A stretch of 64,000 nucleotides of DNA from Streptomyces aurantiacus (GTDB lineage: Bacteria > Actinomycetota > Actinomycetes > Streptomycetales > Streptomycetaceae): positions 248,001-312,000 of the forward strand of contig NZ_CP114283.1 of NCBI RefSeq assembly GCF_027107535.1, read 5' to 3'. The notes under the pieces were generated by a model, which ran no database searches, was not told the origin of the DNA, and was given only the letters and a program-made list of their open reading frames with translations. Position numbers and translations under genes: made by a program. Shown here piece by piece: positions 56,449-64,000 of this stretch; the stretch's first letter is position 1, and every line of letters begins with the position of its first letter.

Positions 56449-56642
56449 CCGACCGGGCCGACCGGCGCCGACCGGCCCGGCCCCGGGTGCCTGTCCACAG
56501 ATGATCAGTTGTCCACAGGGTCGAACACCGAGGCCGGAGCATCCGGTCAAGTCTGGAAAGATGGGGACGACGATGACGTCACTCCCTAGGTCAGGGCCGT
56601 AAGCAGCAGAACGCCACCCGCACATACACAAGGAGCGGACAG

Positions 56643-57665
56643 ATGCCGATCGCAACCCCCGAGGTCTACAACGAGATGCTCGACCGGGCGAAGGCAGGCA
56701 AGTTCGCCTACCCGGCCATCAACGTGACCTCGTCCCAGACCCTGCACGCTGCGCTGCGCGGGTTCGCGGAGGCCGAGAGCGACGGCATCATCCAGATCTC
56801 CACCGGCGGTGCGGAGTTCCTGGGCGGCCAGCACAACAAGGACATGGTGACCGGCTCGGTCGCCCTGGCCGAGTTCGCGCACATCGTCGCCAAGAAGTAC
56901 GACATCACGGTCGCCCTGCACACGGACCACTGCCCGAAGGACAAGCTCGACGGGTACGTGCGTCCGCTGATCGCGGTCTCCGAGGAGCGCGTGGCCCGCG
57001 GCGAGAACCCGCTGTTCCAGTCCCACATGTGGGACGGCTCGGCGGAGACCCTCGCGGACAACCTCGCCATCGGCCAGGAGCTGCTGGCCCGCGCCGTCGC
57101 CGCGAAGATCATCCTCGAGGTCGAGATCACCCCGACCGGTGGCGAGGAGGACGGTGTCTCGCACGAGATCAACGACTCCCTCTACACGACGGTCGACGAC
57201 GCGATCCGTACCGCCGAGGCCCTCGGTCTCGGCGAGAAGGGCCGCTACCTCCTGGCCGCGTCCTTCGGCAACGTGCACGGCGTCTACAAGCCGGGCAACG
57301 TGGTGCTCCGTCCCGAGCTCCTCAAGGAGCTGAACGAGGGCGTCGGCGCCAAGTACGGCAAGCCGTCCCCGTTCGACTTCGTCTTCCACGGCGGCTCCGG
57401 CTCCACGGCCGAGGAGATCGCCACCGCGCTGGAGAACGGCGTCGTGAAGATGAACCTGGACACCGACACGCAGTACGCGTTCACGCGCCCGGTCGCGGAC
57501 CACATGTTCCGCAACTACGACGGCGTCCTGAAGGTCGACGGCGAGGTCGGCAACAAGAAGACGTACGACCCCCGCACCTGGGGCAAGCTCGCCGAGGCCT
57601 CGATGGCCGCGCGGGTCACCGAAGCCTGCGGCAACCTGCGCTCCACGGGCACGAAGATCAAGTAG
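56643..57665 (+). CDS. fbaA: Class II fructose-bisphosphate aldolase
   Basis: The 340-aa enzyme has all class II features: LHTDHCPKD zinc-site segment (residues about 93-101), EVEITPTGGEEDGV, GNVHGVYKPGNV and the FHGGSGST phosphate loop. It cleaves fructose-1,6-bisphosphate in glycolysis. Separate promoter region (230 bp). Terminator follows. Confidence 0.97.
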   Translation: MPIATPEVYNEMLDRAKAGKFAYPAINVTSSQTLHAALRGFAEAESDGIIQISTGGAEFLGGQHNKDMVTGSVALAEFAHIVAKKYDITVALHTDHCPKDKLDGYVRPLIAVSEERVARGENPLFQSHMWDGSAETLADNLAIGQELLARAVAAKIILEVEITPTGGEEDGVSHEINDSLYTTVDDAIRTAEALGLGEKGRYLLAASFGNVHGVYKPGNVVLRPELLKELNEGVGAKYGKPSPFDFVFHGGSGSTAEEIATALENGVVKMNLDTDTQYAFTRPVADHMFRNYDGVLKVDGEVGNKKTYDPRTWGKLAEASMAARVTEACGNLRSTGTKIK

Positions 57666-57682
57666 GCACCCGGCCCTCCGGC

Positions 57683-57720
57683 GGCGGGGCCCGGTTCCCT
57701 TCGGGGAGCCGGGCCCCGCC
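57683..57720 (+). terminator. Terminator of fbaA
   Basis: A 17-bp stem with one G-U pair (57683-57699 paired with 57704-57720) closed by a TTCG tetraloop, 17 bp after the stop. Confidence 0.9.
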
Positions 57721-57933
57721 GTGCGTCCGCACGCCTCTGTGCTCCGGCGTCGCTCCGCCCTCGGCTCCGGTGTCCCGCCCCCGGGCGTCCTGCCACTCCC
57801 CGGGTGTCCCGGCACCCCGGTGTCCCGTCACTCCGGCGTCTCTCGTTCCGGCGGACGTCCGCCCCGGTCTGCGTCCGCTCCGGTCTGCGCCGCCCCGGTG
57901 TCCGTTTGCTCCGGTGTCCGTATGATCCGGGGC

Positions 57934-59427
57934 ATGGCTGCCCCTTCGCAGGCGAATCCGGCCGTCAGGATGTCCAGTCCCGCCGGGAAGTGGATCCTGC
58001 TGACCACGGTGCTCGGGTCGAGCATGGCGCTGCTGGACTCGACCGTGGTGAACGTCGCGCTGCCCACGATCGGCCGCGACCTCGACGCGGACCTGGCCGG
58101 TCTCCAGTGGACCGCCAACGCCTACATGCTGACTCTCGCGGGCCTGATCCTCCTGGGCGGAGCCCTCGGTGACCGCTTCGGACGGCGGAAGGTGTTCGTC
58201 GTCGGCGTGGTCTGGTTCGCGGTGGCCTCGCTGCTGTGCGGGCTCGCGCCCGACGAGGGCGTGCTCATCGCGGCCCGCGCGCTGCAGGGCATCGGCGGCG
58301 CGCTGCTCACGCCCGGTTCGCTCGCGCTGATCCAGGCCTCGTTCCACCCGGACGACCGGGCGAGGGCCGTGGGCCTGTGGTCGGGTTTCGGCGGCATCGG
58401 CGCGGCGGTCGGCCCCTTTCTGGGCGGCTGGCTGGTGGACGGCCCCGGCTGGCGCTGGGTGTTCCTCCTCAACGTTCCGCTCGCGCTGCTGTGTGTGCCG
58501 GTCGCCCTGCGTCACGTACCGGAGTCGAAGGACGACCGGGTCCACGGGCGTGGCTTCGACGTGCTCGGCGCCGCCCTCGGCGCGCTGGCGCTGGCCCTGG
58601 TGACGTACGCCCTCATCGAGGCGCCGGGCGGCTCGGTGCCCGTCGTGGCGGTGACGGCGTCCGCCGGTGTCGCGGCGGGCGTCGCCTTCGTGGCCGTGGA
58701 GCGGCGGCGGGCCGACCCGATGATGCCGCTCGACATCTTCGCGTCGCGCCAGTTCACGGCGGTCAACCTCGTCACGCTGTGCGTGTACGCGGCCTTCGGC
58801 GGCTTCTTCTTCCTGTCCGTGCTCCAGTTGCAGGTCGTGGCCGGATACACGGCCCTCGGCGCCGGTACGGCCCTGCTGCCGACGACGGTCCTGATGCTGT
58901 TCCTGTCGGCCCGCTCCGGCGAGCTCGCCCAGCGCGTGGGCCCCCGCATCCCGCTCACCGTGGGCCCGCTGCTGTGCGCGGCCGGGATGCTGCTGATGCT
59001 GCGGGTGGGCGAGGACGCGTCGTACGTGCGTGACGTGCTGCCCGCCGTCCTGGTGCTCGGCCTCGGCATGGTGACCCTGGTCGCGCCCCTCACCGCGACC
59101 GTGCTCGCCTCCGTGGACATGGGCCGGGCGGGCCTGGCCAGCGGGGTCAACAACGCGGCGGCCCGTGCCGCGGGTCTTGTCGCGGTGGCCGCGCTGCCGC
59201 TGCTGGTCGGCATGGGCGAGGAGGCGTACCGCTCGGCGGACGCCTTCGACGAGGCCTTCCGCCGGGCCATGCCCCTGTGTGCGGGCCTCCTGCTCGTGGG
59301 CGCGGTGATCGCCTTCGCGACGGTACGGAAGCCGCCGCCGGGCTGCCTGCGCCCGGAATGCCTCACGCACGGCGGGGTGACGGCCCCGCCGCTGGAGCCG
59401 AACCAGTCGCGCGGGCGTCTCGAGTAG
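57934..59427 (+). CDS. MFS transporter, DHA2 family drug exporter
   Basis: The 497-aa membrane protein has about 14 helices and the DHA2 motifs: LDSTVVNVALPTIGRDL (motif D1-like), GALGDRFGRRKVF (motif A) and GIGAAVGPFLGGWLVDGPGWRWVF (motif C region, listed here across its parts). It is a proton-driven exporter; the substrate is unknown. ATG at 57934 has CCGGGG upstream; an ATG at 57922 is an alternative. The 5' gap (57735-57925) is filled with degenerate ctccggtgtcc repeats. Confidence 0.92.
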   Translation: MAAPSQANPAVRMSSPAGKWILLTTVLGSSMALLDSTVVNVALPTIGRDLDADLAGLQWTANAYMLTLAGLILLGGALGDRFGRRKVFVVGVVWFAVASLLCGLAPDEGVLIAARALQGIGGALLTPGSLALIQASFHPDDRARAVGLWSGFGGIGAAVGPFLGGWLVDGPGWRWVFLLNVPLALLCVPVALRHVPESKDDRVHGRGFDVLGAALGALALALVTYALIEAPGGSVPVVAVTASAGVAAGVAFVAVERRRADPMMPLDIFASRQFTAVNLVTLCVYAAFGGFFFLSVLQLQVVAGYTALGAGTALLPTTVLMLFLSARSGELAQRVGPRIPLTVGPLLCAAGMLLMLRVGEDASYVRDVLPAVLVLGLGMVTLVAPLTATVLASVDMGRAGLASGVNNAAARAAGLVAVAALPLLVGMGEEAYRSADAFDEAFRRAMPLCAGLLLVGAVIAFATVRKPPPGCLRPECLTHGGVTAPPLEPNQSRGRLE

Positions 59428-59653
59428 CCCTCGCCCGCTCGCCCTTGCCTGCCCGCCCTCGCCCGCTCGGCACTCCGCCTGATCGGCCTCGGCACCCAGC
59501 CATCCGGACGTCCGGACATCCGGACATCCCGCCACCGGTCCGCCCACCGGTCCCCCGGTCCGCCCACCCGTTCACGTCGCGTTTGCGTTCGCGGTTCGAG
59601 TAATGCGGCCCGCGCGGCGCACGTGGGCGCCCGGGGCAGGCAGACTGGAACCC

Positions 59654-60067
59654 ATGTCCATTCACGAGAACCTCCTCGGGGGACCGCCCCCGACCCACCT
59701 GCCCGACGACCCGGAGCCGCGCGAGCTCCTGGCGAACGGCACCGCACCGGCCGACGTCGCCGCGAAGTACCCGACCTCCTCGCTCGCCTGGGCCCAGCTG
59801 GCCGACGAGGCGTACGAGCGCGGCAGTGTCGTCGAGTCGTACGCGTACGCCCGTACCGGCTACCACCGAGGCCTCGACTCCCTGCGGCGGGGCGGCTGGA
59901 AGGGCCACGGCCCGGTGCCGTGGGAGCACGAGCCGAACCGCGGCTTCCTGCGCGCCCTGCACGGCCTCGCCCGCGCCGCCCAGGCGATCGGCGAGCAGGA
60001 GGAGTACGAGCGCTGCTCGCAGTTCCTGAAGGACTCCTCCCCGGCGGCGGCCCAGACCCTGGGCTAG
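59654..60067 (+). CDS. DUF3151 family protein
   Basis: The 137-aa protein (SIHENLLGGPPPTHLPDDPE; GYHRGLDSLRRGGWKGHGPV; PWEHEPNRGFLRALHGLARA) is the actinobacterial DUF3151 family, made of TPR-like helices. Function unknown. A preceding stretch (59502-59560) has ccggacat and ccggtccgcc short repeats. Confidence 0.9.
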   Translation: MSIHENLLGGPPPTHLPDDPEPRELLANGTAPADVAAKYPTSSLAWAQLADEAYERGSVVESYAYARTGYHRGLDSLRRGGWKGHGPVPWEHEPNRGFLRALHGLARAAQAIGEQEEYERCSQFLKDSSPAAAQTLG

Positions 60068-60266
60068 CTCCGCCGGCCGCCGAGGAGCGGGCGGGTCCGG
60101 CCCCGCCCGCCGCCGAGGGGCCGTGTCTGTGCAGGTCCGCCTGGTGTGACCAGGCGGACCTTGCGGTTTCGGGGCAGGATTGTGGAGTATGCCGTTGGGG
60201 ACCGGGGCCCCCGTGTCGGAATTCGGCAGGGGCGGACCGCTACCCGGAGTACAGCAGGAGACAGCG

Positions 60267-61112
60267 ATGTCCCAACAGGCTCAGCCCCAAGAGGCTTCGG
60301 AGCCCGAGACCCCGCATCTCGACTTCCAGGGCACGACCCCGTACGAGGACTACGTCCAGGCGGACGTCCTCACCCACCTCCAGCACACCCTCTCCGACGA
60401 CCCCGGCGAGATGGTCTTCCTGGTGACGACCCAGGTCATGGAGCTGTGGTTCACCGTCATCGTCCACGAGTGGGAGACCGCGGCGAAGGCGCTGCGCGAG
60501 GACCGGGTGCCGGTCGCGGTGGCGGCCCTCAAGCGCTCGGTACGGGAGCTGGAGGCGCTGACCGCCTCCTGGAAGCCGCTCGGCCAGCTCACTCCGGCCC
60601 AGTTCAACTCGTACCGCAGCGCTCTCGGTGAGGGCTCCGGTTTCCAGTCCGCGATGTACCGGCGGATGGAGTTCCTGCTCGGCGACAAGTCGGCGTCCAT
60701 GCTGGTGCCGCACCGGGGCGCGCCCCGCGTCCACGCCGAGCTGGAGAAGGCCCTGCACGAACCGGGCCTGTACGACGAGGTGCTGCGGCTGCTCGCGCGA
60801 CGCGGGCACGCGATCCCCGCCTCGGTCGTCGAACGTGACGTGTCCCAGCGTTACGAGCCGTCGCCCGAGGTCGAGGCCGTCTGGACGGACCTGTACGCCG
60901 GGGACGAGAGCGCCGAACTCGCCCGGCTCGGCGAGGCGTTGACCGATGTCGCCGAACTCGTGTGGCGCTGGCGCAACGACCATCTCGTCGCCACCCGGCG
61001 GGCGATGGGCTCGAAGACGGGCACGGGCGGCTCGGCCGGTGTGGCCTGGCTGGAGAAGCGGGCCCGCAAGAACGTGTTCCCCGAGCTGTGGACGGCGCGG
61101 TCCCATGTCTGA
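60267..61112 (+). CDS. kynA: Tryptophan 2,3-dioxygenase
   Basis: The 281-aa haem enzyme shows the family motifs: LVTTQVMELWFTVIVHEWET, SYRSALGEGSGFQSAMYRRM, and RNDHLVATRRAMGSKTGTGG with the haem-ligand His (residue about 235). It oxidises L-tryptophan to N-formylkynurenine. GGAG precedes ATG 60267. Overlaps kynU by 8 bp. Confidence 0.96.
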   Translation: MSQQAQPQEASEPETPHLDFQGTTPYEDYVQADVLTHLQHTLSDDPGEMVFLVTTQVMELWFTVIVHEWETAAKALREDRVPVAVAALKRSVRELEALTASWKPLGQLTPAQFNSYRSALGEGSGFQSAMYRRMEFLLGDKSASMLVPHRGAPRVHAELEKALHEPGLYDEVLRLLARRGHAIPASVVERDVSQRYEPSPEVEAVWTDLYAGDESAELARLGEALTDVAELVWRWRNDHLVATRRAMGSKTGTGGSAGVAWLEKRARKNVFPELWTARSHV

Positions 61113-62382
61113 GCCGTACGGGTCGCATGGTTCGGACAGGTCGGACGGGTCGTATGCCGAGAGGGCGGCCGCGCTGGACGCCGTGGACGAACTGGGCAAG
61201 CTGCGCGCGCAGTTCGTGCTGGACGACACGGTGTACCTGGACGGGAACTCGCTCGGCGCGCTGCCGCGCTCGGTGCCCGGGCGGGTCGAGGACGTCGTGC
61301 GCCGGCAGTGGGGTTCGCTGCGGATCCGGTCGTGGGACGAGAGCGGCTGGTGGACCGCGCCGGAGCGGATCGGCGACCGGATCGCGCCGCTGGTGGGCGC
61401 GGCGGCGGGGCAGATCGTCGTCGGCGACTCGACAAGTGTCAACGTGTTCAAGGCGGTTGTGGGCGCGGTCCGGCTCGCGGCCGGGCAGGAAGAGGGCGGG
61501 AACGGCCCGGGCCTTCGCAACGAGGTCCTGGTCGACGCGACGACGTTCCCCACGGACGGCTACATCGCCGCGTCGGCCGCGCGGCTCACGGGCTGCACGC
61601 TGCGCCCGGTGGCGCCCGGCGAGGTGCGGGGTGCCCTGAGCGAACGTACGGCGGCGGTGCTGCTGAACCACGTCGACTACCGCACGGGCCGGCTGCACGA
61701 CCTGCCGTCCCTGACGGCGGCGATCCACGCCGTGGGAGCCGTCGCCGTCTGGGACCTCTGCCACAGTGCCGGCGCCCTGCCGGTCGGTCTCGACGAACAC
61801 GGCGTGGACCTGGCGGTCGGCTGCACCTACAAGTACCTGAACGGCGGCCCCGGTTCACCGGCGTACCTCTACGTCCGCCGGGACCACCAGGCACGCTTCG
61901 ACTCACCACTGCCGGGCTGGAACTCGCACGCCGACCCGTTCGGCATGGACCCGGACTACACCCCGGCCCCCGGGGCCGTCCGCGGTCGCGTCGGCACCCC
62001 GGACATCCTCTCCATGCTCGCCCTGGAGGCGGCTCTGGAGGTCTGGGACGACGTCTCGATCGAGGCGGTCCGTGCCAAGTCCCTCGCACTGACGGACTTC
62101 TTCCTGGAGTGCGTCGCGGCGTACGTGCCCGAGGGGGCCGTGGAGTCGGTGACCCCGTCCGCCCACACCGAGCGGGGCAGCCAGGTCGCGCTGCGCTGCG
62201 CCGACGCGGGCGAGGTGATGCGCCGCCTGATCGGGCGCGGAGTGGTCGGCGACTTCCGCGAACCGGACATCCTGCGCTTCGGTTTCACACCGCTGTACGT
62301 GGGATTCGGGGACGTGGAGCGGGCGGCACGGGTGCTGGGGGAGATCTTCCGGCCCGAGCACCTCAGCCCGTCCGGCGTCTGA
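61105..62382 (+). CDS. kynU: Kynureninase
   Basis: The 425-aa PLP enzyme has the conserved DLCHSAGALPVGLDEHGVDL segment and the PLP lysine in GCTYKYLNGGPGSPAYLYV. It cleaves kynurenine to anthranilate and alanine. It overlaps kynA by 8 bp, so both are translated from one transcript. Ends before two exact 14-bp repeats (gggtcgttcaggac, 62388-62415). Confidence 0.96.
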   Translation: MSEPYGSHGSDRSDGSYAERAAALDAVDELGKLRAQFVLDDTVYLDGNSLGALPRSVPGRVEDVVRRQWGSLRIRSWDESGWWTAPERIGDRIAPLVGAAAGQIVVGDSTSVNVFKAVVGAVRLAAGQEEGGNGPGLRNEVLVDATTFPTDGYIAASAARLTGCTLRPVAPGEVRGALSERTAAVLLNHVDYRTGRLHDLPSLTAAIHAVGAVAVWDLCHSAGALPVGLDEHGVDLAVGCTYKYLNGGPGSPAYLYVRRDHQARFDSPLPGWNSHADPFGMDPDYTPAPGAVRGRVGTPDILSMLALEAALEVWDDVSIEAVRAKSLALTDFFLECVAAYVPEGAVESVTPSAHTERGSQVALRCADAGEVMRRLIGRGVVGDFREPDILRFGFTPLYVGFGDVERAARVLGEIFRPEHLSPSGV

Positions 62383-62387
62383 CGAGA

Positions 62388-62415
62388 GGGTCGTTCAGGA
62401 CGGGTCGTTCAGGAC
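62388..62415. repeat. Two exact 14-bp tandem repeats after kynU
   Basis: GGGTCGTTCAGGAC at 62388-62401 and 62402-62415. A GC-rich imperfect hairpin (about 62440-62475) follows and probably terminates kynU and the convergent TetR gene. Confidence 0.85.
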
Positions 62416-62480
62416 GGGGCCGGCCAGGCGGGAAAGGTAAGGGCGCCGGGGGCGAGGACTCCCCGGGCGCCCTCGCCCGT

Positions 62481-63107
62481 TCACGGCCCGGCGACGAACA
62501 CCCCGGCCGCCGCCGCGGCGACCGCCGCCTCCGCGGCGCGCTCGGCGTCGGCCGTCCCCGGCGCCACCCCGGTGGTGAGCAGCGCGTAGTACAGCGGTGC
62601 GGACACCGCCCGCACGACCGCGGACGGGTCCGTCCTCGGGGGCAACTCCCCCCGGGTGACGGCCTGTTCGACGCACGGAGCCCACTCCGCGACGCGTACG
62701 TCGTAGAAGTGCCGCAGGGCTTCCGCGGTGCGCCGGTCGCACGTCGCGGCGGCGATCACCGCCCGGAACAGCGCCCCCTGGCGGGGATCGGCGAGCGTAC
62801 GACGCACCAGCGCGGCGTTGGCGCGCAGATCGCCGAGCACGGTGCCCGTATCGGTTCGGGGCAGCGACTGCTCGGCCATGTCGCCGAGCAGGTCGGCGAC
62901 GAGGCCGGTGACCGAACCCCAGCGCCGGTACACGGTCGTCTTGCCCACCTCGGCGCGCCGGGCCACGTCGGCCAGGTCGAGATGGGCGAACCCCTGCTCG
63001 GCCAGTACGTCCCCGGCGGCCCGCAGCACGGCCGTACGGACCCGGGCGGTACGGCCGCCGGGACGGACGGTGCCGGGCTCGGGCTCGGCCTCGGCCGGTC
63101 CGGTCAT
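62481..63107 (-). CDS. TetR-family transcriptional regulator
   Basis: The 208-aa protein has a TetR helix-turn-helix (TAVLRAAGDVLAEQGFAHLD, then LADVARRAEVGKTTVYRRW) and a C-terminal TetR_C domain. It lies between kynU and the divergent HGGAW hydrolase gene and may control it or the kyn genes. Typical length. Confidence 0.92.
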   Translation of the reverse strand: MTGPAEAEPEPGTVRPGGRTARVRTAVLRAAGDVLAEQGFAHLDLADVARRAEVGKTTVYRRWGSVTGLVADLLGDMAEQSLPRTDTGTVLGDLRANAALVRRTLADPRQGALFRAVIAAATCDRRTAEALRHFYDVRVAEWAPCVEQAVTRGELPPRTDPSAVVRAVSAPLYYALLTTGVAPGTADAERAAEAAVAAAAAGVFVAGP

Positions 63108-63425
63108 GCGGGCTCCTTGCGCGGGCGTCGACGGTATTGCGCGGGCGGGGACGGCGTCTCATGGGCGGGGAACTGTGTCCCGTGGGCGGGGAACGGTGTC
63201 CCGTGGATGGGGCGCGGCGTTTCGTGGCGGGTTGCGCGGTGCTCGACCAGCGTAACGGAACAGCAGGACCGTTTGCCCTTCACCGAGCGTTACGGCCTCG
63301 TGTTGACGCACGTCACCGGCCTGATACCGTCCCGCCAACGACCCGCGCCCCGGCATGTGTTGACCGGGAGCTCCCGGAGCTCACGTGCCCGGGGAACGCA
63401 CACCGCACCGCTGAGAGGTTCGAGC
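63108..63425. promoter_or_regulatory. Divergent region between TetR and the hydrolase, with tandem repeats
   Basis: 318 bp without a gene. Four 20-21-bp tandem units (63143-63225) of the type gggcggggaacggtgtcccgt lie next to the TetR start. CGTAACG (63251-63257) and CGTTACG (63288-63294) form an inverted repeat that may be an operator. Confidence 0.65.
63143..63225. repeat. Four 20-21-bp tandem repeats
   Basis: Units start at 63143, 63163, 63184 and 63205. Units 2 and 3 differ at two positions; the fourth is more divergent. Located 36-118 bp upstream of the TetR start. Confidence 0.85.
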
Positions 63426-64000
63426 ATGCCGGACGACGCCCGCGACGCCGCGGAGGAGGAGTCGGCCTTCTCGCACCCGCCCGTCGACCCCGACGCCACC
63501 GCCGCGTACGGCGACCACCCCGACCAGGTCGTCGACTTCTACGCCCCGCGCGGCGGCGAGGAGTCGGCCCCGCTCGTCGTCGTCCTGCACGGCGGCGCCT
63601 GGCGGGCCCCGTACGACCGGCGGCACATCACTCCGTTCGCGGACTTCCTGGCCAGGCGGGGCTTCGCCGTCGCCAACGTCGAGTACCGGCGCGGCAGCAC
63701 GATCCCGGCGCAGGGCGGAACGGGTCCGGTCGCGGGGCGCTGGCCCGACACCTTCGACGACGTCGCGGCGGCACTCGACGCGATGCCGGGTCTCGTGCGG
63801 GAGGCCCTGCCGGGGGCCGACGCGCGCCGCACGGTGGTCACCGGTCACTCGGCGGGCGGCCAGCTGGCCCTCTGGGCCGCCGCGCGCCACCTGCTGCCGG
63901 CCGACGCGCCCTGGTACCTGGGCCGGCCCGCCCCGCTGCGCGGTGTGGTGGCACTCGCCCCGATCGCCGACTTCACGGTCGCGGAGAAACTGGACGTCTG
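63426..64000 (+). CDS. Alpha/beta hydrolase, probable kynurenine formamidase, 3' end missing
   Basis: 191 codons are visible before the window edge. The protein has the HGGAW oxyanion motif (VVVLHGGAWRAPYDRRHITP) of esterase-type kynurenine formamidases and the nucleophile elbow GHSAGGQLALWAA. The catalytic Asp and His are beyond the edge. Next to kynA and kynU it would supply the missing step N-formylkynurenine to kynurenine; a general esterase cannot be excluded. Confidence 0.85.
   Translation, partial: MPDDARDAAEEESAFSHPPVDPDATAAYGDHPDQVVDFYAPRGGEESAPLVVVLHGGAWRAPYDRRHITPFADFLARRGFAVANVEYRRGSTIPAQGGTGPVAGRWPDTFDDVAAALDAMPGLVREALPGADARRTVVTGHSAGGQLALWAAARHLLPADAPWYLGRPAPLRGVVALAPIADFTVAEKLDV

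Noticed and set aside
63415..63432. A tRNA-like TTCGA motif (gaggttcgagcatgcc)
   Set aside because: No acceptor stem, D-arm or anticodon arm can be built around it; it overlaps the start region of the hydrolase gene.

Overview
This window is high-GC actinobacterial DNA, almost certainly from a Streptomyces chromosome. The evidence is strong G/C bias at third codon positions, many GTG starts, TGATG and GTGA translational overlaps, a dnaK-grpE-dnaJ-hspR operon and clpB each preceded by an HspR-type (HAIR) inverted repeat, large LuxR regulators, and dispersed copies of a short 'ggggcgcggggaactgcgc' intergenic element. No rRNA, tRNA, CRISPR array, insertion sequence or integrase was seen.

Region 1 (1-21.2 kb) is a phage-tail-like contractile injection system (CIS) locus. 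The minus-strand operon reads sheath, inner tube, a tail-chaperone-like protein, a 52-aa protein, a 1285-aa Pro/Ala-rich protein with about 18 short VQR motifs, a second gp19-like tube protein, a LysM protein, a VgrG-like spike, gp25, and a baseplate-J protein cut by the window edge. Upstream of the sheath and divergent from it are two tandem plus-strand genes. They share a perfectly identical 756-bp 5' block (residues 1-252, ending just after a transmembrane helix) but end in different modules, one ricin-type lectin and one ChW-type. Beyond them are the CIS AAA+ ATPase, a DUF4255 cap protein, a NarL-like regulator with a degenerate receiver, and a 1030-aa LAL-type LuxR regulator with an unusual repeat insert.

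Region 2 (21.3-25.7 kb) holds a GNAT acetyltransferase, two tandem mini-GntR regulators, two small unknown genes and a membrane Fe-S (CCG-domain) oxidoreductase. Region 3 (26.0-30.4 kb) is the HspR heat-shock operon.

Region 4 (30.4-43.8 kb) looks accessory. It has a secreted PA14/FN3 protein, small regulators, an orphan sugar-binding lipoprotein, a small secreted protein with its own terminator followed by an ABC ATPase and FtsX-like permease, and a receiver-less NarL regulator. It also has three paralogous LuxR-type regulators beside a gene for a secreted peptide built of five D-S-aromatic-W-P repeats, followed by a cluster-less Rieske-like protein. The peptide-Rieske-LuxR group is my best candidate for an undescribed system. 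The paired lectin/ChW membrane proteins of the CIS locus come second.

Region 5 (43.8-64.0 kb) is mostly housekeeping: a PPOX-type flavoprotein, clpB, a YbjN protein, a membrane glycosyltransferase, an aminotransferase, DUF2617, a membrane spermidine-synthase-like protein, a CoxG-like protein, an aldose-1-epimerase-like protein, pyrE, class II fba, an MFS exporter and DUF3151. It ends with tryptophan catabolism: kynA, kynU, a TetR regulator and an HGGAW-type alpha/beta hydrolase that fits kynurenine formamidase and is truncated by the window end.
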